DNA from: Tubiluchus corallicola
Taxonomy: Eukaryota > Priapulida > Priapulimorpha > Priapulimorphida > Tubiluchidae
Direction of reading: 5' to 3'
NCBI GenBank assembly: GCA_030141605.1
Contig: JAQGDQ010000667.1
Location: 1 to 64,000 of the forward strand
Length of the DNA stretch: 64,000 nt
The translations under genes were made by a program, and so were the position numbers. Within the stretch, counting starts at the first letter, position 1; every line of letters begins with the position of its first letter. Positions 1 to 47,349 of this stretch are shown piece after piece. The notes beneath the pieces are model-generated. The model saw only the letters and a program-made list of their open reading frames with translations, searched no databases and had not been told where the DNA came from.

Positions 1-68
1 ACATTTTTTAGGAATGAATTATGGTGGAAAACAGAGGCATGACTGTACTTTATTCTATTCAGTATTCA

Positions 69-590
69 AAACTGCATTCTTCATAGGTGCATCTGGAAAC
101 ATTATTTTTAGAGTATCAAAGTACAAGTTTCACTCATCACAAACCGCATTCTTCATAGGTGCATCTGGAAACATTATTTTTAGCAAATCAAAGTACAAGT
201 TTCACTCATCACAAACTGCATTCTTCATAGGTGCATCTGGAAACATTATTTTTAGCAAATCACAGTACAAGTTTCACTCATCACAAACTGCATTCTTCAT
301 AGGTGCATCTGGAAACATTATTTTTAGCAAATCACAGTACAAGTTTCACTCATCACAAACCACATTCTTCATAGGTGCATCTGGAAACATTATTTTTAGC
401 AAATCAAAGTACAAGTTTCACTCACCACAAACTGCATTCTTCATAGGTGCATCTGGAAACATTATTTTTAGCAAATCACACTACAAGTTTCACTCATCAC
501 AAACTGCATTCTTCATAGGTGCATCTGGAAACATTATTTTTAGCAAATCAAAGTACAAGTTTCACTCATCACAAACTGCTGTCTATTTTC
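69..590. repeat. 72-bp minisatellite, about 7 copies
   Basis: The unit starts AAACTGCATTCTTCATAGG and recurs every 72 bp with only a few substitutions. Because 72 is a multiple of three, it is open in one frame; there is no sign that this is protein-coding. It lies downstream of exon 9 of the WSC gene. Confidence 0.95.
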
Positions 591-613
591 TTCTCATTTT
601 GCAAGTAAATTAA

Positions 614-1136
614 GTGGACTGGCCAATTTCAATTGAATAGCCTGCACCTCAGCTTCAACATGGATTACCTCGGGTTAAAAATAACATAAAGCGATGAACT
701 TGGTATGAAAATCATCCTCATGGCATAGAGAATCAGAACATGTGAATAACTGGAAAAGCTTAATTGTCAACTTATGGACGATTTTCCTACGCAAGCACAC
801 ATTTCATAATTGTTAATAGTTATTATTAATAACTACTAGTAATAATAATAAATAATTAATTAATTAACAGCACTTCATTATTAATTTATCGCTGTGGTCG
901 TTCTCACTGCCTTGATCATAGTCGACATCATCAATCGCCATAAGAAATAATAAAAAGAATCCGTATTATTCATATTATTTTATTCGTGAAATCTCTATCT
1001 TCAAATGCTGCTGCTGACGATGATAATGAAGATGGTCCTGATGCTGATGCCACCACACCAATCAAATCATAATTTGTTGCATAATGTTAACACATGAACC
1101 GATTTTCATGGAGAAAAATAAATGAAAACAACTCAC
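614..1136. other. Non-coding, WSC-gene intron
   Basis: AT-rich, with an ATAATAATAAATAATTAATT simple stretch (840-870) and a GATGATGCTGATG-rich stretch near 1005-1060. No exon recognised; it should be intron after exon 9. Confidence 0.5.
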
Positions 1137-23669
<22,533 letters not shown>

Positions 23670-24720
23670 CTGCAATAAGAGATTGTTTAGAAGTTATCCT
23701 TAGTTGAGAATCATTTCTAATCAACATTTAATCAGATGTATCAGACTTACTGAAAGTGTGATGGATTAATAATGCTTTTCATAATTTCATTGTGCGCACA
23801 CACAGTTGTTGTAGGTCAAAAGTTAAGTGAACCACAGAAATGCATGTGACACATGGGTAAAGCAAAGCCGTCTGTTGTCTTACATGACCTTTACTTAATT
23901 ACTGCATTGGTCTGTGTGTAAAGTGATTTAGTAGCAGGATCGTGCTGGTAACGTTCGAGTAAGGTTTTAGATAGCTGTTAACATATGTTAAAACTGTTAC
24001 CATTGCAACCGTGTGGGCTGCGGGGCATTGATAAGTGTACACAAATGCATTCTCTGGTTCACTTAACCTTTGACCTTTTCACAATCATCATCAATCGCTG
24101 GAACTGTGAAAAGGTTTATTATCTTCGATTTTGACTCACCGACCGTTAAGGACATAATTTTGCTATGTTAACTAAGATTCCGATTGATATGCATGACTCA
24201 ACTTGCAATTATATGAAAAAGGATTCCTAAATTCTTCATACACAATATAGGAGTCACAGACAGAGAAAAGAGACAACAAAATCCTAATTAGAACTTTGAA
24301 CCTTCATTTCTTCGAAGTTTCGATTAAATACGAAAACCTTCATTTTACACCTGCCGAGCATTACTACAGTACAATTCTGTATACAAGACTTGAGTGAAAA
24401 AAAAATCTGCAATTCGAAAAAAGTCTTCATAACTTTGTAGTATGGAGGGTAGTATCTATTTAAAAATTTTATTTGCATGTTTTATTCTAAACGGTACAGT
24501 AAATGCAAATACATTCTTCTCAAATACTTTCAGAATCAACAAATATGAGTATTGCTTAATTTGATGTGTGTCTCCATGTTCAATGTCATTCCTGTTACTT
24601 TTATGAAAAAGGTCAGTCACATGCTACTTATTAACCCTATTGTTTTAATTCTCTGTAGCAAGGGACAAAAAATGTATTTCATAAGAAAATTAGTTTAGTA
24701 CACTACTTGATGTGTATATG
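23670..24720. other. Upstream flank of WSC gene, unassigned
   Basis: AT-rich; should include the 5' UTR intron of the WSC gene. No promoter or non-coding first exon identified. Confidence 0.4.
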
Positions 24721-25102
24721 TGTGGAAGTTGGACATTTTTAATTAGGTGCTGCCATCTATGAACTAATCCTGTTACTCTACCAGCTACTTACCCCCAGTA
24801 TAGTTGTACGGTCCAGTGAATGCATATTCACTGGATCTCCCCCTATTTTACAGTAATGGTTTTTGTGAAGCCTGTACAAGTCTGCATAGTACACCTATAC
24901 CTATATATACTGACTTGTTTTACTTTCTAGTCACTCTCTAACTCTCAGTGCAGTGCAGCAGTCGTGCTACTCATGTTTCTTTAGGCTCTCTAACTCTCAG
25001 TGTTCAGTGCAGGACACTCTCATTCTCAGTGTTCAGTGCAGCAGTCAATCTACTCATGTGTCTTTAGTTTTAATAAACACTTTTCTGTTTGCGCAGTGCA
25101 CA
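24721..25102 (+). mobile_element. Solo LTR, 382 bp
   Basis: Starts TGTGGAAGTTGG, ends GCGCAGTGCACA, flanked by a 4-bp duplication TATG (24717-24720 and 25103-25106). Inside: a hairpin with 10-bp arms (TCCAGTGAAT at 24812, loop GCAT), a TATATATA box (24902-24909) and AATAAA (25072-25077). The order of promoter then polyadenylation signal fits a U3-R-U5 layout. No internal retroelement sequence adjoins. Confidence 0.65.
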
Positions 25103-25708
25103 TATGTATTATAGATTTTTTATTCTTGTTCTACAAGTGAGTGATCTACAACTTCAAACATGACTTTCACAATATGTTTTATCCATGTCTGTAACAGTAA
25201 TGACAAAAGTAATCATTTGGATGACTTTAAAATGGACATAATAGATTTTTGCAAGTGTCTTAAGCTCTCCCAGTATCTTCTTCATATACAAGGGGACCTT
25301 ATTAATAGCAGGACACAGTATTTTTAAAAAAATGTTGCCTATCATTTAGCAAATTTTTTCACACGCATTTTGCACGTTCTGTGGAGAATGACTCACATAA
25401 GGCATTTGACATGCAGTATGTCACAAACTTAAAATCATTTCAAACCTTAATATAAAGTTAAAATTGCAAATAGATAAAAATTGAAAACTCTATTAGCCAA
25501 ACATTTTAGCTACGGTATGGAAATACAACTTTCAAGAAAACTTCAGTAAATTAAAGGTCGCCCATCTTGTTGCCTGCAGTTTGCACATTTGCATTACAGA
25601 AAAGAAACATTTTTATTTTGTTTAGCTTTTATTATTGAGGTAATGGTGAAATGGAAAAACAAACAAATCTTTATTTTCTAAATGTTGGTGTGCTAAAGTG
25701 CTCAGGCG

Positions 25709-25855
25709 CAGGGCCTATTTCAAGGGGGGGAAGTGGGGATACTTCCCCGGGGCCTCACCCGGGGTTCTAGCAGTTCAAAAATTTACCTCCCCCCCCCCGA
25801 GGAGACCTCACACACCCCACTTCCCCGGGCCTCGCTTAGGCTGAAATAGGCCCTG
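25709..25855. mobile_element. hAT-type MITE, 147 bp
   Basis: Inverted ends CAGGGCCTATTTCA and TGAAATAGGCCCTG, with an inner C-run/G-run hairpin. Flanked by near-identical 8-bp sequences CTCAGGCG and CCCAGGCG, the duplication length of hAT elements. Confidence 0.75.
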
Positions 25856-25863
25856 CCCAGGCG

Positions 25864-27025
25864 TGGCATCGAAATCTAAACTGACACTATTTACTGTCAA
25901 CTGGCTGGCTCTGTCATCACTGGCAACTTTCTTCAAGATTTTTTTATATAGATTTTTATGCCTTGTATCTAGATTTTTGCAGGTTTTGTGCCCAAAGTTA
26001 GCAGACATGAATTGAAACTAAGCAGAAGTTTCCAATATAGTAAGACTATTTTATTTGCAAGGTAAATGAAAAGAGAAATCCAACTCGGTAAATTTAATTG
26101 CTCTAAACAGTATTACTTCTCAGATGTAGAGTCAATGGCCGCTCAGTGGAAAAATTGTAAAAATTAAGCGGTTTACAAGTATTTTTTGAAACAGAAGAGT
26201 AAACTAATATAACTAATATAGCAATAATTTGGCCATCATTGATTAATTTTTCTAAAAACGATCCGGTAGTAAGGATACTTTTGACACGTGACCAAAGTAG
26301 CCCTAAACCTCGTGGTGACATTGATGGCACATTTCAAGTTTTTTTTAAAAAAGTAATTATCAGTCTGGCATCTTCTTTACATCAGGTGGTCTACTGGCTA
26401 ACTCTGAAAGTGTTATACCCAACAGGGTGTCACGCATTATTAGGCGAAACTCTGATTAATCAAAGTCACCCCAGTTGACAGTGGTAAGTGACACATTTTA
26501 AATTAAAGGCCGTGAAACTTTAAAAATGGAATTAGCCAAAATGACGGGATTGTACAAGGCCTTTTAAAAGAACTATTAGTGTGACGGATACAGTTCTAGT
26601 TAATCGTCAGGTCTACTCGATACCATGTTTTTGCAGTAGTGTAAGACTAAGAATTTAATAATTTAACAAGGAAGGAAAAGGCTTACCTGAATTTATCTCA
26701 TTCACGCGCTTGGACATACACTTACGTCAAGTTATAGGAAAAGCGTTACAAGTAAAAGAAATAAGCACCACCTAATTTGCAACATACATCGTCTTTGCGT
26801 TAAATATGCAGTAATTAAAAGCTCATTATTTTAAATGTATGCAGCATGCAAAAAACAAGTCTTAGTGTCAAAGCAGACGAGCATTATCAATACAGCTTTG
26901 TGCTATGCGGCGTACGCGCGTCCTTCACAACAGACAAAATGGCCGTCGAATACGATGCTTTTCTTGCGCCTCTGCCAGCTGGCCTGGCGGCTACGGTGAT
27001 CAACATCGAGATATAGAGATGCTCT
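25864..27025. other. Intergenic, with a CpG-rich patch near 26900-27000
   Basis: Mostly AT-rich. Around 26908-27005 the sequence is CpG-rich (GGCGTACGCGCGTCC) and holds a 25-codon frame (AAAATGGCC start, ending TAG). It could be a promoter or first exon of the WSC gene on the minus strand, or of an unseen plus-strand gene; nothing decides this. Confidence 0.3.
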
Positions 27026-27275
27026 CTTTTTTCATTTAGTAACAAATTTTCCAGTGCCAAACTTTCTCAGTATAAAATTTTCTTCGTACCGTATTTTCCT
27101 AGTACTAAAACTTCCTTCTACCTAAAGATGAAAGTAACCAATTTACCCGTACGAAAACTATCGAGTACTAAAAATTCCTAGTACCAAATTTTCCTGATAC
27201 CAAAATTTCCTCGTACCAAAATTGCCGTACCAAACTTCCTGTACCAAACTTTCTCGTATCAAATTTACCGCGCAC
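27026..27275. repeat. Degenerate relic resembling the 30-bp minisatellite
   Basis: Imperfect repeats of CCTAGTACCAAATTTTCC and GTACCAAAATTGCC, matching the reverse complement of the 9003-9755 unit (GTACCAAAATTACCAGTACC). Diverged enough that no fixed period remains. Confidence 0.6.
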
Positions 27276-27339
27276 TGTAATAATAATATAAAGAAGCACA
27301 TAGTTTCGAGAAATAAAAAAGTTATAATAATCAAAATTA

Positions 27340-27770
27340 TACACTGATTTTGTTATACCTCATCTAGAATAGTGTGTGGCTGTGTGCAACTTTGGAATCC
27401 CCGTTATCAGAAAGAAATATTACTTACGGAAGGTGTACAAAGGCGTGTTACAAAAATAATTCGGTTGTAAAAATCTGACATAATTTGGAAAGGTCTTAAA
27501 TTTAAAAACACCGTGGAATTGTGCTGAGGTTTATAAAAACTAGAAAAGACACATTTTACCTGAAAAAGTCTTTAATTAATTGTTTTTGTTGGTTCTAAAA
27601 CTAGCGGACATAGTTTAAAGCTGTTTAAAAAGCGTCTTGCCATTCGTAAATATTCATTTATAGTGAGAGTGGTAAATGAATGGAATAATCTGCTTGTAAT
27701 GGAGACTGCCACACCAAATATAATAGTAAAATCGACAATTATTTTGTGAAAAATGTGGGGTTTCTATTAA
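27340..27770 (+). pseudogene. Decayed CR1-like reverse-transcriptase C-terminus
   Basis: The plus strand, with several stops and frameshifts, shows FVIPHLE, then CVAVCNFG, RKVYKG and a VNEWN-like stretch (GTGGTAAATGAATGGAATAA): the conserved C-terminal order of CR1/Jockey-type elements (PHLEY, W, LEKVQRR, RVVNEWNNLP). Not functional. Confidence 0.6.
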
Positions 27771-30699
27771 TGTACTCGATTAACCTCTAATCATGAGGGT
27801 ATAACAATACAGCAAGACAGAAACGTCTCGACATTTGATAATAAAAACAGTTTCTACTGAGCAATGCATAAGATAATCACCCTACTGTGAATTTGGAAGA
27901 GTTTTAGCCACTATTGAATAATCGACCCTTATTTTGAACTACAGAAGCAATATTAGGCTTCAAACCACTGAAAATATGACAAAGCAAAATTATTTGAATT
28001 TCGGTATACCTCATAGTAAAATTTGTGCTATAATTTGTATTAACATTATTTTACTGTAATTAACAACGCTAACACACAACTACACTCTATCTAGTGAAGA
28101 ATTGGGCCATTACCCATTGCAAAAATAAAGAGCAACTATAATTTTAACAAAAGTGACATTTTGATGCACTATTACCAAGCACACGACGTTCTTTCTTGTT
28201 ACTATTATAATAAAATTTTAATTTAAGTAGTATTTATTGTCCAATAAGCAGCTTCCCGTGACAGGGCAAGAATTAAAAAGCAGCATTAAAGAGTAGCAAC
28301 TACACAGGTGTCTACATCAAACAGATTTAGAACTTTGGTCTCCTGCTCTTTTTCTCCAATTTCTGTAACCCAAGGCACCTGTGTAGAAAAAAGGTACCAG
28401 CAACGCAAGGACTTTCAGTTGCTGCTGTATGTATCTCCGTTTCGCTTTAGCCCCGGGGTTCACAACCTTTTGTTGACGGTGCCCCCTTTTCCATGTCCCT
28501 GCATCAAATCGCGACCCCACGAAGAATATAATCGCATGTTGTACTATTAAACATCATTATCGTTTTCGTTTATTAATTTTAACTTTCTATTCAACAAATC
28601 ATTGAACAATGAGTGATTGTTTCATTGATTCATTCATGTAGTGTGTTGCGCCTGTTTCTCAGCGACCAGTAATGCAATGCAATAGGTATCTAAGGAGAAC
28701 CCACGTAAAATTAAGAAATTAAAATGAATAGCGACACGTTTTCGGACGGTGTGCGCTGTACAGAACAACGCGAATTTTTATTTTCGAAGAAAATCAAACA
28801 CTGGTGTACCGCATTTAAAGCGGGAAAACGCTGTTTCATTTTCCAGAACAAAATTTGTAACGAGAAACTGTGGAAACAAGACCTACTTACATACTTTTCA
28901 TGAAAAGAGCGTCTTTTAAAAATAGTTTTTGGACTACCCCACGACTTTTCGTTGTAACCCATGCTTGAGCCAGTTACTGCTTGCATATAATGGGATTAAT
29001 GAATAAATTTGGACAAAACTCCCAGCCCTTGCACTTCAAGCAAAGCCGTGGCATAATTGTAAAACGAAAACGGTTCATAGGTTTGGAGTACTCCCGCAGT
29101 CCAACTAGCATTAATAAACACACGAGCCACAAAAGGTATTGTTTTGCTTTTCCATAATTTATCGTCTAATTTTTTTATTAGTCACTACGTGTCAGATCTA
29201 TGTACGAGATTCTTATGCTACTGCAAAAGTCAAAATCTTCATCATTTTTTCAACAGAAGACATTTTAAACCTGTTATTTTTTAAGTCAGTACTAATCTGA
29301 ATTGTAATCGACAATGTTAAATCGTTTGTTTTGCTGCTGATCCATCTGTTGGCGGAGGAGCTTGATAAATTCGCCCATCTGCTCGGTCATCATTGCTTGA
29401 ATAAACAACCGTCCACTGAGTTACCAAGGATCCTGTCGACTGCGTCAATATTTGAAGTGTTTTCTGGTTTTCTCTACGAGCCTTCCGAGAGAAACGAAAC
29501 ACAACAGCTGCACAACTAAGTAGTATCTTCGTGTACACTTGTAAACTGTTTTCCAATAAAGAACAGAATTAAAATTTAAAGCAGATAATTTGTTTGTTCT
29601 GTAGTAAATTTATAAATCATAAGCGCCACTGTTAACCCAACATAGTAAAAGGCAGAATCACCATAAGCGGTCTGTCTAATCATTCAAATCATTTTATTTA
29701 CAAAGAATAGCTTGGCCTCTTATTTGACATAAAAGCAGTCAATTACATGCTTATGCCGCTTGGAACGTCTCATCTTCAATGATGGTGTATCCGTACGGGG
29801 ATGGCTTTTGAGTAACAGCTATGTATATTTATATGTAATTCACATCATAAATATTTTCATTGACTGGCTTGTACAGGCTTACTGTTATTTCACAAACTGC
29901 TTTTCTATAGTGTCGTCTATAATACATAAACTGATATAATATAAAGTTGCACTTGTATACAAAACTACGAATCATATTTTGTGAAATCTACATTTCTTTA
30001 TTTTTTACAATTGCTTACCAACACACCGCAAATAAATTTAGATTTTTGTATACATTATTCGAAATTTGATTCGAAAATGGTTAGTAATGAATTCGAAGTC
30101 GATTCGAATTCGAAATCTTGAAATTCGATTCGATTTGAATTCGATTTTTGAAGGAGTTTGCTCACCCCTACCGTTTGGGGAGAGCATTTTCTTAAAAGCA
30201 AGAATTTATGGTTACTGCTCTTTATTAAATCTTTTCTGCTTGGCAGTATGTGAGATGAAAATGCTTAGAAGCAATTTTCCTGGTGGTCATGTATCCATTA
30301 ATTAGACAGACGTGGTGACGTCAACTTTGGTCACTAACCAGAGATTGTGCTGCCACCCCATTAGACCTAGGAACACATATTACAAGAGCAACCAGCACAA
30401 CGTAGAAAATTCCTACTAAAACGACGTGCAGCCCTTGTAACTGGGTCCTTTAACGAGTTTTCCACATAGAAATTTTTAACCCATTCTGCCCACTGCCATA
30501 TACTAATGGTAGAAGTTAAGCAATGCTGAGCTCAGCCTGTGTGCTGTAGTAAAAATGCGTGACGGACAAAAACTGAGCAAGAAGAAGTTCTTCTTCCGTA
30601 CTTCCGTTCTTGCCTTCATTCTTGGAATGAGAAACCGTTCCGGTCTGATCATGCTTATGAGCAGTAGAAAACAAACAAACGAAAATTATTGTTAACTTA
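27771..30699. other. Intergenic, unassigned
   Basis: AT-rich with no supported gene. A TTCGAATTCG-rich cluster at 30060-30150 recurs at 15360-15430 and 61830-61900, suggesting a dispersed repeat. A hAT-like phrase (GGGGTTCACAACC) lies near 28455 without a partner end. Confidence 0.4.
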
Positions 30700-31145
30700 A
30701 GTAATTGATGTTATGATTTATTGATGAGCATAAAGTTATTGATCTTATGATTTATTGATGAGCATAACGTTATTGATCTTATGATTTATTGATGAGCAAT
30801 AAAGTTACTGATGTTATGATTTATTGATGAGCATAAAGTTATTGATCTTATGATTTATTGATGAGCACAAAGTTATTGATATTATGATTTATTGATGAGC
30901 ATAAAGTTATTGATGTTATGATTTATTGATGAGCATAAAGTTATTGATGTTACGATTTATTGATGAGCATAAAGTTATTGATCTTATGATTTATTGATGA
31001 GCATCAAGTTATTGATCTTATGATTTATTGATGAGCATAAAGTTATTGATCTTATAATTTATTGATGAGCATAAAGTTATTGATGTTATAATTTATTGAT
31101 GAACATAAAGTTATTGATCTCATGATTTATTGTTGAACATAAAGT
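30700..31145. repeat. 34-bp minisatellite carrying AATAAA, about 13 copies
   Basis: The unit contains TTATGATTTATTGATGAGCA then TAAAGTTATTGATC. Each unit has TTTATT on plus, i.e. AATAAA in the sense of the LRR gene, whose stop codon lies about 45 bp away. Probably its 3' UTR or termination region. Confidence 0.95.
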
Positions 31146-31189
31146 TGTGACTGTAAAATACCAAAATGAATCATTTCTAGTATTTCAAC

Positions 31190-43582
<12,393 letters not shown>

Positions 43583-43615
<33 letters not shown>
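43583..43615. repeat. (CAT)n/(ATG)n trinucleotide repeat
   Basis: Eleven ATG triplets in frame with the LRR gene's presumed start. Length variation would change the number of N-terminal methionines without shifting frame. Confidence 0.95.
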
Positions 43616-44348
43616 ACGCCCGTCACGTCTATTGTAGACATTGGGTAGGCAGAATTCTAAAATAAAAGAAATCTGCCTTCAGACAGGTAAACGTAGCAGT
43701 AATCCAGCAGAAAAACTAGACACTGCTACGCCAGTGGCTTGTCAGCACCACTTCCCTTTTGAATGAGAGGAACGGTGCGTACAGCATATCTGGAACGCTT
43801 TAACAAAACAACGGAATGGTGTAAAGATGATTGTTAGACCTAGATGGAATGTGCAAATGCAGCAGAAAAATTCCTAAACAAAGTAATTCCTATTGTCACA
43901 AAACACTATCCTCACTTTTTATCGATTTTATGCATTCGCAGTTTTTAATGCGCGTTTTGACTAGCAAATTTTATCATCAAGCAACTCACAAAATTAAACT
44001 ATCGTCGTAGATAGAAGTCTAGTTAGGTGTGGCATCACGTGACCAGCTGATGTTCGACCGGCTGACTCAGAAATAAAATCCTTATGCGCAGAAGCTCGCG
44101 GCACATTAGGTAGTTAGATAAAAATGTTTTGAGGCCCGCACCTCGGGGAGATTAGGAACTGACTTGAAGACGGAGGGCTGGCATTACTATCCCCTTATAT
44201 TACTAAATTACGCAAAGATATCCAAACAAACTTTTTTGTTTTCATATTGAGCTGAACAGGTGAAAGTGCATAGTACAGTTCTATTCATAGGCACCAGGTC
44301 AATCAATATTATGACCTCAACTTTAAACTAAGAAGCCCATAACATTAC

Positions 44349-44543
44349 CTGCGATTGGTTGAGCAGTGGTTTCCCGTGGAAAGAATGAACACGTGACATC
44401 GTCATTTGTCTTCTGGTTGTCGTGGTAGGCAGCCAAAATTTGCAATAGATAAGAAACCTTTCCAGATTGTGAATCACAACGGACAGTCCACCCATTAAGT
44501 GACCAATTAGTGATGAATGCCACTCTTAACACGAACCACTCAG
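44349..44543 (-). CDS. Putative exon, Ig-like or LRR-cap domain second half
   Basis: 195 bp, phase 1 at both ends; acceptor atgattag, donor gtaatg. It reads EWFVLRVAFITNWSLNGW, TVRCDSQSGKVSYLLQI and NDDVTCSFFPRETTAQP. Cysteine and tryptophan spacing fits the second half of an Ig-like fold. A divergent LRR C-terminal cap (DDVTC-x-x-P) is an alternative. Its downstream partner is unclear: the next in-phase acceptor is at 43657, which would run into the LRR gene. Confidence 0.42.
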
Positions 44544-44751
44544 CTAATCATTTCTGTTTAACAACGCGATGTAGTGTTGTAATTTAATAGAGTTGGCACT
44601 AGTACATTTTCTATCATTTCACCTGCTCAGACTTTTAATTTATAACTTAATGAATTAGTTAATGTATAACCTCTCATTAATATACAGTTTTTTCATAACT
44701 TACAGTTTGTCTGTCTCTTGCAGAAATAAAATCAGGATAGTAGAGACAGTC

Positions 44752-44972
44752 GTCACGCACACAGGTGGTGGCAAGACGTCTGCGAAGAAGAAGAGGAAGA
44801 AACAGTCATGCACACAAGTGGTAGCAAGGCATCTGCGAAGAAGAAGAGGAAGAAACAGTCATGCACACAAGTGGTAGCAAGGCATCTGCGAAGAAGAAGA
44901 GGAAGAAACAGTCATGCACACAGGTGGTAGCAAGACGTCTGCGAAGAGGAGGAGCAACCGGACTTCTTGCAA
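44752..44972. repeat. 53-bp minisatellite, 4 copies
   Basis: The unit contains GTCATGCACACAAGTGGTAG and ATCTGCGAAGAAGAAGAGG. Confidence 0.93.
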
Positions 44973-45268
44973 AGTGAAAAAATGTAAAAGAGGAAATCAA
45001 TTTAATTTATTAAGTCATCTATTAAATGAAGACAGTTTCTATTTAGTTACCTTAATTACGTAATTAGGCAGAAAAAGGTAAATGTCGTTTCAATCATTAC
45101 TTTTATTTTCCAAAAAATATGTTTAGCAACAATTTTATTCATAATAATATTATACATAAGTTTGAACAAATGTGAAAGTTTCGAAACTGTATTATTGAAT
45201 TCACTCAACCCAAAACTCGTTTCTGATTGGCTGGCTCGCTTTGGAGGCCTGGATATAGGCGTAATGGC

Positions 45269-45288
45269 AGAGAGAGAAAGAGAGAGAG

Positions 45289-45376
<88 letters not shown>
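45269..45376. repeat. (GA)n microsatellite
   Basis: Nearly pure AG dinucleotides, 108 bp. Confidence 0.98.
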
Positions 45377-45380
<4 letters not shown>

Positions 45381-47052
45381 ATGGCCGTGTTGAAAAATGG
45401 TCAGATGCAACTATGACACGGTTTCTTTCGTACGATGAATGAACTAGAAATGGACCCTTTGTTAATTGTTGCGTTCTTTATTGTGTTGGCTAACGATGCT
45501 GCCTCATTCGTTGATTAAACCTCGTCAGTTACGAAATAGCTGCCATATATTCTTTAAATTAGGCGTCCGTTGCATATAATAATATTATCTTTACGCTGGA
45601 TGAAGATACCGAAATCATTGTCGTGCCGTTTCGTGGTCTAAAACGTTCCTGTTCTACGTGGGAATCCAGAGGTGGGGATCTTCTCATCACCCGATCTCAA
45701 GAGAAGCGTTCTGACCACGTTCTGTGTCCTGCCAGTTCTGAAAAAGACTACCTGCTGACAAAAACGTAGACTGCGTGAGACGCTAGCTTAGCCAACTTTC
45801 ACTGGAGACCGAATTCTGCTGCATCACTAGAATGTGCGTGAGGAAGGACCGGTTCTACCCAAGTGCTAGAGAACTCGCCTTGGTAAACTACTATTATGTT
45901 ATTGTTGATTGCTAAAAGCAAAATAAAAATAAAATTGGTAGTACCTGAAAATGTCTTTAGTAAGTTACTTATAAGCGAAAATAACTGTAATAAGTTACTT
46001 AAAACACTTATAGTTACTTAAAACACTTAAAGTTACTTTAAACACTTATAGTTACTTAAAACACTTATATTCAATATTATGAAACGTCCTATGGTAACGT
46101 TTATAATTCTCCAAACCAAAAAGGTGCATAAGTTCTCTAAGCTGAGAAAGAGAGAGACGCATAAGCATTAAAAAGAAATACAGCACTTTTTTAACATGCA
46201 AGTATAACGTTAATGTTATTTTTAGCAAATTGCTATTTAATATTAATGTTACAAAGTTAACTAGCATTCCTCTAACATACTTAACCATTTAATCATTCAT
46301 TAATTTAGTCGATGAATTGGGTGGTAGGTCAGTCTGTCGGATCATCAATCCATCAAACAACTAAATGATCAGTCCGTCAGCAAATCCGTCTGTCAGTTAA
46401 TCAACCAATCAGTATATCAAACAATCAGTAAATAACTGAGTTAGTGATTCATTAATACATTTTTTCGTTCACCTATTCATTTATTTAGCCATTCATTTAT
46501 TTGATTGTTAGTTAAAAACTTTGTTCACTTTAGTAGAAAGCAAAAAATTAATCACACAAAAAGAAATTTCAAGAGCAATTCAAGATCTTGTATGAAGGAT
46601 AGATATTCGTCCTAGCGGATTTTGTGACTTGAGATTTCGCCAGATACTGTTACAACAATCGCCATCTTTATCATCGCCATTGTCATAATCACCATCATCA
46701 TTGTCATTGTCACCATCTCTTTTGTGGTACAATCGTCATCATCATTAGCAGCAGTAATCCACGTGACAATAAGGGCATCCTTACAAAATATTCATTCTAA
46801 GGAACTTGATTTTTCCCTTTTTGAAGAAAACAGATTGTTCGACATCAGTTGCAACTTTGTAACACATTACCTAATTTGAGGGTACTTCCTGAAAACCCCA
46901 CACTCTAGTCACAAATTGGCAGTCATTTTTTGATTGTCATGCCCGTCTTTACAACATACAGTAGCAAAAAAAATCATAAGAAGGTTTCATAACCTGATAA
47001 GAAGGTTATGAAAAATATGCCTTTTTGAGACACCTATTTTGGGGTGTACCAC
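45377..47052. other. Unassigned spacer or intron
   Basis: Contains short degenerate repeats (TTAAAACACTTATAGTTAC near 45990-46070; ATCA/CATC-rich stretches near 46330-46430 and 46660-46760). No gene recognised. Confidence 0.4.
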
Positions 47053-47349
47053 CTAAAATTCGATCCCCGTCACAAATGTAGAATGCCAGAATTGTATTTG
47101 CGAAGTGCAGTGATAAGAAAATTATTGATGAACAGGTTATTTCGCCAAGAGCTCTTGGACTATAACGGGATGCAATAGCTAGAAGTAACACTGCAGAATA
47201 AGTTTTTTGAATAAAGTATTGCTCAGTCACTTGTGGATTCGTACAGCTTTGAAATCGCCCCCGACGTCCCTGACTATTCTTCGACTTGTCAATAATTGCA
47301 ACCACCCTCGCTTCAGTAAGAACATGAACAAATTCTTCGTCAAATATAG
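47053..47349 (-). CDS. Putative exon, Ig-like domain first half
   Basis: 297 bp, open, phase 1 at both ends between acceptor tggtgtag and donor gtggta. It contains GEITCSSIIFLSLHF and FYICDGDRIL. Joined to the next minus-strand exon (44543-44349) the frame gives an Ig-like series: GEITC (B strand), EWFVLRVAF (C strand tryptophan), VSYLLQI (E strand) and DDVTC (F strand). No family could be named with confidence. It could instead be a chance open frame; the matching phase with its neighbour is the main support. Confidence 0.4.

Noticed and set aside
14-613. 199-codon frame of 24-residue repeats at the left edge
   Set aside because: Product of the 72-bp tandem repeat; no splice sites or domain.
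26940-27016. 25-codon frame with good start context in a CpG-rich patch
   Set aside because: Too short, no supported donor or domain; recorded only as a possible promoter or first-exon region.
28308-28550. Overlapping 80- and 67-codon frames on opposite strands
   Set aside because: They fall on a hAT-like repeat phrase and have no domain or splice support.
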